This document shows positions 20,775-30,908 of a DNA stretch of 64,000 bases, piece after piece (the first letter of the stretch is position 1; each line of letters begins with the position of its first letter). A program made the position numbers and the translations under genes. Origin of the DNA: Rhynchopus sp. YZ270_cl-10 (Eukaryota; Euglenozoa; Diplonemea; Diplonemida; Diplonemidae); contig OZ037923.1 in assembly GCA_964035575.1 (NCBI GenBank), positions 1,054,001 through 1,118,000 on the forward strand, read 5' to 3'. The notes under the pieces were generated by a model, which was given only the letters and a program-made list of their open reading frames with translations, had not been told where the DNA came from and did not search any database.

Positions 20775-21412
20775 GATCTACCGTAGTAGTCGCCGTCAAC
20801 CTGCCCGTCTCCAGAAGTTTGTCCACATGCACCAGGTAGACACATGCAGTTTCCAAAGGTGAGCCTAGGGTCTTTTTGCACTGACTTTGGGGCCACAATA
20901 CATTGCCTCACCCTAAGTCAGCGGGACGTTGCGCTACGGAGGGGTGTCCATGTCCAATCCTTGAGAATGCATCCACGGGCGGTCAAGAAAGGTTCTGAAG
21001 TCCCCCCATACCTTCCCAGCCAAAGCCTTCGGGCGGTCAAAGAACTCCTTCCCCTTTCCCCATACCTACTAGGATACATTCGCTCACGACTTAGCAGTTT
21101 AAGGTCATACTCAGGACCTTTCCGGTGATCAATTGTTTTGGCTTTGTGTTTCATGTCGTGGTCAGAGAAGGGCGTACCTTATGACCCAAAGAGAAAGTAA
21201 ACGTGTGTTGTGTGTCATCATGTCCGGGTGGCCGCATCAACGGTTTCTGGAAAGATCTACCGTAGTAGTCGCCGTCAACCTGCCCGTCTCCAGAAGTTTG
21301 TCCACATGCACCAGGTAGACACATGCAGTTTCCAAAGGTGAGCCTAGGGTCTTTTTGCACTGACTTTGGGGCCACAATACATTGCCTCACCCTAAGTCAG
21401 CGGGACGTTGCG

Positions 21413-21820
21413 CAGTGCTACCAACGCGACAAGAGATTCTAGTCGCGCGACAAAGTGCCACTTGTCGCGCTGTCGCGCCCAAAAAAAATTTTTTTTTTCG
21501 ACATCACAAAAATTTTCACCAAAAAAAAAAATTTTTTTTTTTTTTGGGTGTGGGCGATTTTGGAAAAAAAAATCCAAAAAAAAAAATCCAGAAAAAACCA
21601 TCGCAGACGGTACAGTAGCGACGTAAGCAAAAGCCATCATTTTTTGACCAAAATTTTGCTAAGTACCCGGAAAAAACGCGATTTTTCCTAACAAAAAAAA
21701 AAAAAAAAGTGTCTCAAAATGGAAAAAAAAATTTTTCGATTTTTGCGACAACTCATTTTGTCGCGCTGTCGCGGGTGGTTTGTCGCGTGTCGCGCGCGAC
21801 TTGTCGCGTTGGTAGCACTG
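21413..21820. mobile_element. F2-a: 408-bp inverted-repeat transposon (MITE)
   Basis: The terminal repeats are CAGTGCTACCAACGCGACAAG-like. The target duplication CGTTGCG is at 21406-21412 and 21821-21827. The empty site GACGTTGCGCTACGG exists in the neighbouring monomer near 20926. TGTCGCG/CGCGACA motifs cluster at both ends and an A-run/T-run core lies between. Confidence 0.9.
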
Positions 21821-22005
21821 CGTTGCGCTACGGAGGGGTGTCCATGTCCAATCCTTGAGAATGCATCCACGGGCGGTCAAGAAAGGTTCTGAAGTCCCCC
21901 CATACCTTCCCAGCCAAAGCCTTCGGGCGGTCAAAGAACTCCTTCCCCTTTCCCCATACCTACTAGGATACATTCGCTCACGACTTAGCAGTTTAAGGTC
22001 ATACT

Positions 22006-22640
22006 CGTTGCATACAGATCGTAACGTATGCATCGGTTACGTTGCGTTGCATGCGTTGCGTTCGTTGCATACAGATCGTAACGTACACATCGGTTGCGTT
22101 GCGTTGTATGCGTTGCGTTCGTTGCATACAGATCGTAACGTACACATCGGTTGCGTTGCGTGCGTTGCATACAGATCGTAACGTACACATCGGTTGCGTT
22201 GCGTTGCATGCGTTGCGTTCGTTGCATACAGATCGTAACGTACACATCGGTTGCGTTGCGTGCGTTGCATACAGATCGTAACGTACACATCGGTTGCGTT
22301 GCGTTGCATGCGTTGCGTTCGTTGCATACAGATCGTAACGTACACATCGGTTGCGTTGCGTTCGTTGCGTTCTGATCGTTACGTACACATCGGTTGCGTT
22401 GCGTGCGTTGCATACAGATCGTAACGTACGCATCGGTTGCGTTGCGTTGCATGCGTTGCGTTCGTTGCATACAGATCGTAACGTACACATCGGTTGCGTT
22501 GCGTTCGTTGCGTTCTGATCGTTACGTACACATCGGTTGCGTTGCGTGCGTTGCATACAGATCGTAACGTACGCATCGGTTGCGTTGCGTTGCATGCTTT
22601 GGTTGCATACGGATCGTAACGTATAGAGCGGATCCGTTTC
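22006..22640 (+). repeat. 57-bp minisatellite, right half of the B-d array
   Basis: It is the same unit as 9855-10287 and continues after the LINE. Some units end GTGCGTTGCATAC in place of the longer GTTGCATGCGTTGCGTTCG. The 5' end of B-d follows. Confidence 0.85.
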
Positions 22641-22707
22641 GTGGTGTTCGGTTGCGTTTATCAACCACACCAGCCAGGAGTGTTAAGGATTGCCAAAAAA
22701 AACTAAA

Positions 22708-23563
22708 TTCCTTAACACTCGGTGTTAAGGTCTTTAAGGTTGCTGATCACCTCCCACCCACCCACCCACCCACCCCCCCTCTCAGGCACCCTCCCCCCCC
22801 CCCCCCCCCCCCAAGGTGGGGTTCGGGCATTTTTTTTCAGGTCTCTAAACCTCGAAAGAGGTCAAAAAAGTGGATTCTTGGGAAGATAGGAGGTTTTTAG
22901 GAGACTTTCTCTGAAGCAAAGACCTCCAAACCCTGACAGACCCTGAAACCAGGGTGTCGCGAGTACCCCTTTTTTACACGTGTTTCTTAAGGCTTCTACA
23001 GGGTTCTACAGGCAAAACAGGCGTTTTGGCCAGAAACCCGGTTTTTCAGGCGGGTAACCGGGTTTGCGGCTTGGGAAACGTGCCAGCGCGCTGTGAGAAC
23101 CATGCGTGGGGGTTTGTAACCACTCGTTGCGTTGGTTGCGTTGCGTTCGTTGCATACAGATCGTAACGTATGCATCGGTTACGTTGTGTTGCATGCGTTG
23201 CGTTCGTTGCATACAGATCGTAACGTACACATCGGTTGCGTTGCGTTGTATGCGTTGCGTTCGTTGCATACAGATCGTAACGTACACATCGGTTGCGTTG
23301 CGTTGCATGCGTTGCGTTCGTTGCATACAGATCGTAACGTACACATCGGTTGCGTTGCGTTCGTTGCGTTCTGATCGTTACGTACACATCGGTTGCGTTG
23401 CGTGCGTTGCATACAGATCGTAACGTACGCATCGGTTGCGTTGCGTTGCATGCTTTGGTTGCATACGGATCGTAACGTATAGAGCGGATCCGTTTCGTGG
23501 TGTTCGGTTGCGTTTATCAACCACACCAGCCAGGAGTGTTAAGGATTGCCAAAAAAAACTAAA
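22708..23563 (-). mobile_element. B0: complete B element, head-to-tail with B-d and B1
   Basis: It is 856 bp. The 3' hairpin end directly abuts ...AAAACTAAA of B-d at 22707, and the 5' end ...AAAACTAAA directly abuts the hairpin of B1 at 23564. It contains a short 57-bp array (23125-23500). Three B units in a perfect head-to-tail row are expected of rolling-circle transposition. Confidence 0.8.
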
Positions 23564-23637
23564 TTCCTTAACACTCGGTGTTAAGGTCTTTAAGGTTGCT
23601 GATCACCTCCCACCCACCCACCCACCCACCCCCCCTC

Positions 23638-24045
23638 CAGTGCTACCAACGCGACAAGAGATTCTAGTCGCGCGACAAAGTGCCACTTGTCGCGCTGTCG
23701 CGCCCAAAAAAAATTTTTTTTTTCGACATCACAAAAATTTTCACCAAAAAAAAAAAAAAATTTTTTTTTTGGGTGTGGGCGATTTTGGAAAAAAAAATCC
23801 AAAAAAAAAAATCCAGAAAAAACCATCGCAGACGGTACAGTAGCGACGTAAGCAAAAGCCATCATTTTTTGACCAAAATTTTGCTAAGTACCCGGAAAAA
23901 ACGCGATTTTTCCTAACAAAAAAAAAAAAAAAAGTGTCTCAAAATGGAAAAAAAAAATTTTCGATTTTTGCGACAACTCATTTTGTCGCGCTGTCGCGGG
24001 TGGTTTGTCGCGAGTCGCGCGCGACTTGTCGCGTTGGTAGCACTG
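23638..24045. mobile_element. F2-b: 408-bp inverted-repeat transposon (MITE)
   Basis: It is nearly identical to F2-a. The target duplication is CCCCCTC (23631-23637, 24046-24052), and the uninterrupted CCCCCCTCTCAGGC is seen in B0 near 22776. Confidence 0.9.
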
Positions 24046-24399
24046 CCCCCTCTCAGGCACCCTCCCCCCCCCCCCCCCCCCCCAAGGTGGGGTTCGGGCA
24101 TTTTTTTTCAGGTCTCTAAACCTCGAAAGAGGTCAAAAAAGTGGATTCTTGGGAAGATAGGAGGTTTTTAGGAGACTTTCTCTGAAGCAAAGACCTCCAA
24201 ACCCTGACAGACCCTGAAACCAGGGTGTCGCGAGTACCCCTTTTTTACACGTGTTTCTTAAGGCTTCTACAGGGTTCTACAGGCAAAACAGGCGTTTTGG
24301 CCAGAAACCCGGTTTTTCAGGCGGGTAACCGGGTTTGCGGCTTGGGAAACGTGCCAGCGCGCTGTGAGAACCATGCGTGGGGGTTTGTAACCACTCGTT

Positions 24400-25280
24400 G
24401 CGTTGGTTGCGTTGCGTTCGTTGCATACAGATCGTAACGTATGCATCGGTTACGTTGTGTTGCATGCGTTGCGTTCGTTGCAGACAGATCGTAACGTATG
24501 CATCGGTTACGTTGCGTTGCATGCGTTGCGTTCGTTGCAGACAGATCGCTACGTACACATCGGTTGCGTTGCGTTCGTTGCATACAGATCGTAACGTATG
24601 CATCGGTTACGTTGCGTTGCATGCGTTGCGTTCGTTGCAGACAGATCGCTACGTACACATCGGTTGCGTTGCGTTCGTTGCATACAGATCGTAACGTACA
24701 CATCGGTTGCGTTGCGTGCGTTGCATACAGATCGTAACGTACGCATCGGTTGCGTTGCGTTGCATGCGTTGCGTTCGTTGCATACAGATCGTAACGTACA
24801 CATCGGTTGCGTTGCGTTGCATGCGTTGCGTTCGTTGCATACAGATCGTAACGTACGCATCGGTTGCGTTGCGTTGCATGCGTTGCGTTCGTTGCATACA
24901 GATCGTAACGTACACATCGGTTGCGTTGCGTTGCATGCGTTGCGTTCGTTGCATACAGATCGTAACGTACGCATCGGTTGCGTTGCGTTGCATGCGTTGC
25001 GTTCGTTGCATACAGATCGTAACGTACACATCGGTTGCGTTGCGTTGTATGCGTTGCGTTCGTTGCATACAGATCGTAACGTACGCATCGGTTGCGTTGC
25101 GTTGCATGCGTTGCGTTCGTTGCATACAGATCGTAACGTACACATCGGTTGCGTTGCGTTCGTTGCGTTCTGATCGTTACGTACACATCGGTTGCGTTGC
25201 GTGCGTTGCATACAGATCGTAACGTACGCATCGGTTGTGTTGCGTTGCATGCTTTGGTTGCATACGGATCGTAACGTATA
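24400..25280 (+). repeat. 57-bp minisatellite with a 114-bp higher-order period
   Basis: From about 24741 to 25140 successive 57-bp units alternate strictly between GTACGCATCGG and GTACACATCGG, giving a dimeric higher-order repeat of 114 bp. Confidence 0.85.
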
Positions 25281-25381
25281 GAGCGGATCCGTTTCGTGGT
25301 GTTCGGTTGCGTTTATCAACCACACCAGCCAGGAGTGTTAAGGATTGCCAAAAAAAACTAAATCTCTAACCCCCCCTTCAG

Positions 25382-26237
25382 TTCCTTAACACTCGGTGTT
25401 AAGGTCTTTAAGGTTGCTTCACCACCCCACCCACCCACCCCCTCTAAGGCACCCCCCCGGTCCCCCCCCCCCCCCCCCCCGGGGTGGGTTTCGGCCATTT
25501 TTTTTCAGGTCTCTAAACGTCCAAAGAGGTCAAAAAAGTGAATTCTTGGGAAGATAGGAGGTTTTTTTGAGGGTTTGCAAATGAGAAAGACCTCCAAACC
25601 CTGACAGACCCTGAAACCAGGGTGTCGCGAGTACCCCTTTTTTACACGTGTTTCTTAAGGGTTCTACAGGGTTATACAGGGAAAACAGGCGTTTTGGCCG
25701 AAAACCCGGTTTTTCAGGCAGGTAACCGGGTTTGAGGCTTGGGAAACGTGCCAGAGCGGTGTGAGAACCATGCGTGGGGGTTTGTAACCACTCGTTGCGT
25801 TGGTTGCGTTGCCTTCGCTACGTTGCGTTCGTTACGTACACACCGGTTACGTTGTGTTGCATGCGTTGCGTTCGTTGTGTAGAGATCGTTATATACAGAG
25901 TGCAACGAACAGAGCGGTTGCGTTGCGTTGGTTGTGTTCGGTTGGTTACGTTCGTTGCGTTCCGATCGTTACGTACACATCGGTTGCGTTGCGTTGCATG
26001 CGTTGCGTTCGGTGCGTTGCGTTGCTTCCGTGTCTTTGGTTCGAGACGTTACGTACCGAACGGTTGCGTTGCGTCGGTTGCATTCGTTCCGTTCACATCG
26101 TTCCGATCTGAACGGAACGATGTGAACGCAAGAAACGTATCGCATCGGTTGCGTTGGTTGGCTTGTGTGCGTTGCAAACCTTTCATACATCAACCACACC
26201 AGCCAGTGAGTGTTAAGGATTGCCAAAAAAAACTAAA
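25382..26237 (-). mobile_element. B2: complete B element in A-long1
   Basis: It is 856 bp, inserted between CTTCAG and TCTCCCCC of A-long1 without target duplication; the empty site is in A-long2 near 28684. It resembles B-c in its degenerate array (25790-26175), so B2 and B-c form one subgroup and B0/B1/B-d another. Confidence 0.8.
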
Positions 26238-26631
26238 TCTCCCCCTCCCCCCTGCTGGATACGACCAAAAACCGGTTTTTTTTAGAGGGTGTAGAAGCTT
26301 CGCCCAGCCGAAAAAACGGTTTCTTTGGAAAGATCGGGCACTTTTTGGGGGGTGTAGAGGCTCAGCGAGGCTGGGAGCCCTTAGAGACCCTGACACAAGG
26401 GTGTCACGAGTACCCCTTTTATACACGTGTTTCTTAAGGGTTCTGCAGCGTTCTACAGGCAAAACAGGCGTTTTGGTCAAAAACCCGGTTTTTCAGGCAG
26501 GTAACCGGGTTTGCGGCTTCGGAAACGTGCCAGCGAGCTGTGAGAACCATGCATGAGCCACACACGGCACGAGTTGCAGCAGCCCACCGAAGGTGGGCTG
26601 CGTTTGGTAACCACACGATGCGATTAACGCG

Positions 26632-28075
26632 TGCAACGCAACGCATCCGATGCATACGTAACGATCTGTATGCAACGAACGCAACGCATCCAACGCAACG
26701 CAACCGAGGCGTACGTTACGATCTGTATGCAACTAACGCAACACATCCAACCCAACGCAACCGATGCGTACGTAACGATCTGTATGCAACGAACGCAACG
26801 CATCCAACCCAACGCAACCGAGGCGTACGTTACGATCTGTATGCAACGAACGCAACACATCCAACCCAACGCAACCGATGCGTACGTAACGATCTGTATG
26901 CAACGAACGCAACGCATCCAACCCAACGCATCCAACCTAACGCAACCGATGCGTACGTTACGATCTGTATGCAACGAACGCAACACATCCAACCCAACGC
27001 AACCGGTGTGTACGTTACGATCTGTATGTAACGAACGCAACGCATCCAACCCAACGCAACCGAGGCGTACGTTACGATCTGTATGCAACGAACGCAACAC
27101 ATCCAACCCAACGCAACCGATGCGTACGTAACGATCTGTATGCAACGAACGCAACGCATCCAACCCAACGCAACCGAGGCGTACGTTACGATCTGTATGC
27201 AACGAACGCAACACATCCAACCCAACGCAACCGATGCGTACGTAACGATCTGTATGCAACGAACGCAACGCATCCAACCCAACGCAACCGATGCATACGT
27301 AACGATCTGTATGTAACGAACGCAACGCATCCAACCCAACGCATCCAACCTAACGCAACCGATGCGTACGTTACGATCTGTATGCAACGAACGCAACACA
27401 TCCAACCCAACGCAACCGGTGTGTACGTTACGATCTGTATGTAACGAACGCAACACATCCAACCCAACGCAACCGATGCGTACGTAACGATCTGTATGCA
27501 ACGAACGCAACGCATCCAACCCAACGCAACCGAGGCGTACGTTACGATCTGTATGCAACGAACGCAACACATCCAACCCAACGCAACCGATGCGTACGTA
27601 ACGATCTGTATGCAACGAACGCAACGCATCCAACCCAACGCAACCGAGGCGTACGTTACGATCTGTATGCAACGAACGCAACACATCCAACCCAACGCAA
27701 CCGATGCGTACGTAACGATCTGTATGCAACGAACGCAACGCATCCAACCCAACGCAACCGAGGCGTACGTTACGATCTGTATGCAACGAACGCAACACAT
27801 CCAACCCAACGCAACCGATGCGTACGTAACGATCTGTATGCAACGAACGCAACGCATCCAACCCAACGCAACCGATGCATACGTAACGATCTGTATGTAA
27901 CGAACGCAACGCATCCAACCTAACGCAACCGATGCGTACGTTACGATCTGTATGCAACGAACGCAACACATCCAACGCAACGCAACCGGTGTGTACGTTA
28001 CGATCTGTATGTAACGAACGCAACGCATCCAACCCAACGCAACCGATGCGTACGTAACGCTCGGAACGCAACGTT
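26632..28075 (+). repeat. 57-bp-type minisatellite in A-long1
   Basis: Units contain CGATCTGTATGCAACGAACG and CATCCAACCCAACGCAACC. Two unit types alternate: CCGATGCGTACGTAACG and CCGAGGCGTACGTTACG, with ACGCATCC against ACACATCC. It is about twice as long as the corresponding array of A-long2. Confidence 0.9.
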
Positions 28076-28605
28076 AAGAGCGCAACGAGTGGTTCCAAAA
28101 GGCAGCCCGGCTGCGGTGGGGTGCTCAGACTCGCGCCAGTTGCGTGGCTAAACCAGTCTGTGTAGGTTTTTGGGTGGTTTTTACCCACCAACGCCTTTGC
28201 CGTTTTTTGGTGTACAAACATGGGTTGCCGCTCCGTTGCGTGGTACTGCAAAGGGCACGTGTGCACGACTGTGTATGACCCATATGTGGTCAAAACACTC
28301 CCTGGATGCGTTTCGCACGCCGCATGCACGCGTGTGCCTCCTAAAAACCGGTTTCTGTGTGGTTTTTGACCACAAACGCCTTTGCCGTTTTTACGTGTAA
28401 AAACGTGGTACTGCAAAGGCACGTGTGCACCTCTGTGTATGACCCATATATGGTCAAAACACCCCCTAGATGCGTTTCGCACGCCGCATGCACGCGTATG
28501 GGCCCTAAAAACCGGTTTCTGGCCCAAAAACCCGCCTAAACAGGTGCTTTTTTTTTTACACGTTTTTACAGCAAAAAAAGTACTAGGCGGTTTGCGACCA
28601 AAAAA
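28076..28605 (-). other. 5' non-array segment of A-long1
   Basis: It is almost identical to 42536-43063 in A-long2. It contains a partly duplicated block (GCACGTGTGCAC...TGTGTATGACCCATAT) and no gene. It ends in GCGACCAAAAAA at the junction with the A-long2 hairpin. Confidence 0.6.
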
Positions 28606-29898
28606 TTCTAGAAAACACTTGTGTTTTCTAGTTTTTAAAGGTTGCTGTTCCGGCCACTCCCTCAGTCTCTAACCCCCCCTTCAGTCTCCCCCTCCCCCCT
28701 GCTGGATACGACCAAAAACCGGTTTTTTTTAGAGGGTGTAGAAGCTTCGCCCAGCCGAAAAAACGGTTTCTTTGGAAAGATCGGGCACTTTTTGGGGGGT
28801 GTAGAGGCTCAGCGAGGCTGGGAGCCCTTAGAGACCCTGACACAAGGGTGTCACGAGTACCCCTTTTATACACGTGTTTCTTAAGGGTTCTGCAGCGTTC
28901 TACAGGCAAAACAGGCGTTTTGGTCAAAAACCCGGTTTTTCAGGCAGGTAACCGGGCATGGCTCGGAGCGTGGCTGCCACGTGTGGCGGTGACGTCGAGG
29001 TGTGGCAGGGGCGTGGCGGTCGCGTGGCAGCCACGCTTGCCACGCTTTCTCCTGGTCAACGTGGCGGTACCCCTGCCACACCGTGGCGGTCGTGGCAGCC
29101 ACGACCGCCACGGTGTGGCAGACGTGGCTGCCACACCTGCCACGTCTGCCACATGTGGGAGCGGCGATTTCTGTGCTAACTGAACTCTGAAAAATTTTTT
29201 TGTGAGCACCCTATTTTGACGATTTGAGCTCATTAAAAGCAAAATCGGGCACTTTTGAGCATCTGTGGTCATCTAAAACGCGGTTTTGAGTTTCCGCCCT
29301 TAACTGGTACCTCAGAAAGTAGTTGTCGAAAAAAAAATTTTTTTTTTTTCGCAAAGGGAAATCTCAGGCTACCCCTGATAGTGGATCCTTGGGTGTCCAA
29401 AAGTGCAAAAAAAACGCAAAATTTTGATGTTTTGACCACCTGTGGGCACCTAAAACGCACTTCTCTGCCCAAAAAACGGACCCCGATTTTTTCCTGAGCG
29501 TTTTTATGACTGTGAAATTTTTGAAATTTTTGTCTCGAAAATTTCAATTTTCGCAAAGGCAAAATTGAGTTATTTTGATGATTTTTTGCAGAAAAATGCA
29601 GGGAAATTGCTTAAAAAGGCTCAAAAGTTGAAAATTCTGGCTTTATTTGAAAGATTGGTCCAGAACTAGGAAAAAAGGGCCAAAAAAAAAAAATAAGGAT
29701 CGTAAGGGAAAACCGAATTTCGCAATTTTCAAATTTTTCAATTTTTTTGTCTTTGCGAAAATTTCGCTTTTTCTAAGGTAAAATTGCGTTTTTTTGATTA
29801 TTCCCTGCAGAAATACGCAGGGAATAGCTATTTCCCTCCCTCCCGCCAGAGCCCGAGGGCGCCCTTGAGGGAGGTCAGGGCAGCCCGAGGGCCGAAGT

Positions 29899-30150
29899 TT
29901 TATCATTCAGAATGAAGTCCGTCGTAATCGAGGTTTCATCGTTCAAAATGAAGTCCGTCGTAACCGATGTTTTATCATTCAGAATGAAGCCCGTCGTAAT
30001 AGAGGTTTCATTGTTCATAATGAAGTCCGTCGTAATCGAGTCCTTATTTTTCAAGAATGAAGTTCGTTGTATTCGCTACTCCTCTTTGAAAAATAAAGTC
30101 TGTCGTATTCTTTATTATATTTTTCATTTATTTCTTCAGAAATGAAGTCC
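29899..30150 (+). repeat. About 36-bp tandem repeat in F5
   Basis: About seven degenerate units centre on AATGAAGTCCGTCGTAATCG, separated by TTTCATTGTTCA-like sequence. No function is apparent. Confidence 0.7.
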
Positions 30151-30176
30151 TTCGTAGCCCACACGATCACTACAGA

Positions 30177-30584
30177 CAGTGCTACCAACGCGACAAGAGA
30201 TTCTAGTCGCGCGACAAAGTGCCACTTGTCGCGCTGTCGCGCCCAAAAAAAATTTTTTTTTTCGACATCACAAAAATTTTCACCAAAAAAAAAAAAAATT
30301 TTTTTTTTTGGGTGTGGGCGATTTTGGAAAAAAAAATCCAAAAAAAAAAATCCAAAAAAAACCATCGCAGACGGTACAGTAGCGACGTAAGCAAAAGCCA
30401 TCATTTTTTGACCAAAATTTTGCTAAGTACCCGGAAAAAACGCGATTTTTCCTAACAAAAAAAAAAAAAAAAGTGTCTCAAAATGGAAAAAAAAATTTTT
30501 CGATTTTTGCGACAACTCATTTTGTCGCGCTGTCGCGGGTGGTTTGTCGCGTGTCGCGCGCGACTTGTCGCGTTGGTAGCACTG
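30177..30584. mobile_element. F2-c: 408-bp inverted-repeat transposon (MITE)
   Basis: It is nearly identical to F2-a and F2-b, with target duplication CTACAGA (30170-30176, 30585-30591). Confidence 0.9.
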
Positions 30585-30777
30585 CTACAGACAATATGTG
30601 AGTATACAAAACAAAGATTATTTTTGAACTTTTCATTTCATACATCAACCCCTGTTCTCCTCCCTAAACCCTACCCATTTTTTTACACTACACCACAGAA
30701 ACCACACTAAATACTTCCTACTCTCTCTTTTGACAGTGGCAGGATTTCAGAAGTCCTCCACTCCTCGCAAAAGAATG

Positions 30778-30908
30778 GACACTTTTGGTACCAACTTTTC
30801 CTTAGGGATTTTAACTTTTGTGGCGCTTCGCGCCGAAGGGCGAAGCCCTTAGGCGCGAAGCGCCACAAAAGTTAAAATCCCTAAGGAAAAGTTGGTACCA
30901 AAAGTGTC
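30778..30908. repeat. Long perfect inverted repeat at the left edge of the satellite
   Basis: Two 57-bp arms (30778-30834 and 30852-30908) are perfectly complementary around a 17-nt loop that itself contains AAGGGC-GAA-GCCCTT. The right arm is the start of satellite sequence (ACAAAAGTTAAAATCCCTAA...). The satellite therefore begins with an inverted half-unit. Confidence 0.9.

Larger units (their letters stand above)
10288..22005 (-). mobile_element. LINE (APE-type non-LTR retrotransposon) with 2A peptide, apparently full length
   Basis: The element reads right to left: two ~475-bp 5' monomers (22005-19050), a short leader, ORF1 (18724-17195), ORF2 (open to 12852), a 3' UTR with a ~578-bp internal duplication, a polyadenylation signal (TTTATT on plus near 10337) and a 27-nt T-run (10288-10314) that is the poly(A) tail. 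It is inserted in the 57-bp array of B-d. The array flanks share at most CGTT, so the target duplication is short or absent. Two later insertions (F4, F2-a) sit in the monomers. Endonuclease, RT and RNase H with a 2A peptide recall the Ingi/L1Tc type, but clade placement needs a tree. Confidence 0.9.
19050..22005 (-). promoter_or_regulatory. LINE 5' tandem monomers (two units, each carrying a later insertion)
   Basis: Two copies of a ~475-bp unit lie head-to-tail: 19050-21116 (interrupted by F4) and 21117-22005 (interrupted by F2-a). After removal of the insertions the units are ~477 and ~474 bp and almost identical. They lie immediately 5' of the LINE leader and end at the insertion border with the B-d array. 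This position is that of promoter monomers in other LINEs such as mouse L1. The promoter role is inferred; the repeat structure is seen directly. Confidence 0.6.
8599..22707 (-). mobile_element. B-d: B element split by B-c and by the LINE
   Basis: The 3' hairpin end (TTCCTTAACACTCGG on plus) starts at 8599 inside A-long1. The body runs to 8794, is interrupted by B-c, resumes at 9638 (CTTTCTCTGAAGC), enters a 57-bp array, is interrupted by the LINE (10288-22005), and finishes with the rest of the array and the 5' end ...AAAACTAAA at 22707. B0 and B1 follow head-to-tail with no intervening base. Confidence 0.7.
23564..25362 (-). mobile_element. B1: B element with an expanded array and nested F2-b
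   Basis: It has the same ends as B0. It carries F2-b inside its C-rich tract and a 57-bp array (24400-25280) more than twice as long as in B0. It ends at ...AAAACTAAA (25362), followed by the A-long1 piece TCTCTAACC. Confidence 0.8.
8539..28605 (-). mobile_element. A-long1: A element with multiple nested insertions
   Basis: The 3' terminal hairpin is at 8539-8564. A sequence then continues in pieces: ...CCCTCAG (to 8598), TCTCTAACCCCCCCTTCAG (25363-25381), and TCTCCCCCTCC... (from 26238) through the AAACCGGG block, a hairpin, a 57-bp array (26632-28075) and a 5' segment to GGTCGC next to the A-run at 28605. Those pieces are contiguous in the same order in A-long2 (28606 onward), which proves they belong to one element split by B elements. 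It is joined directly to A-long2 in the same orientation. Confidence 0.7.

Noticed and set aside
24317-25325. Long open frames (up to ~300 codons, and up to ~560 codons at 26830-28527) rich in Arg/Cys/Gln/Asn in the 57-bp arrays
   Set aside because: A repeat unit divisible by three without stops leaves several frames open on both strands at once; there is no domain, start context or codon preference.
28595-28612. 43063 region as an empty site for the A insertion at 28606
   Set aside because: The matching sequence on both sides is the 5' end of two A-long copies; the site is a head-to-tail junction, not an insertion into unique DNA.
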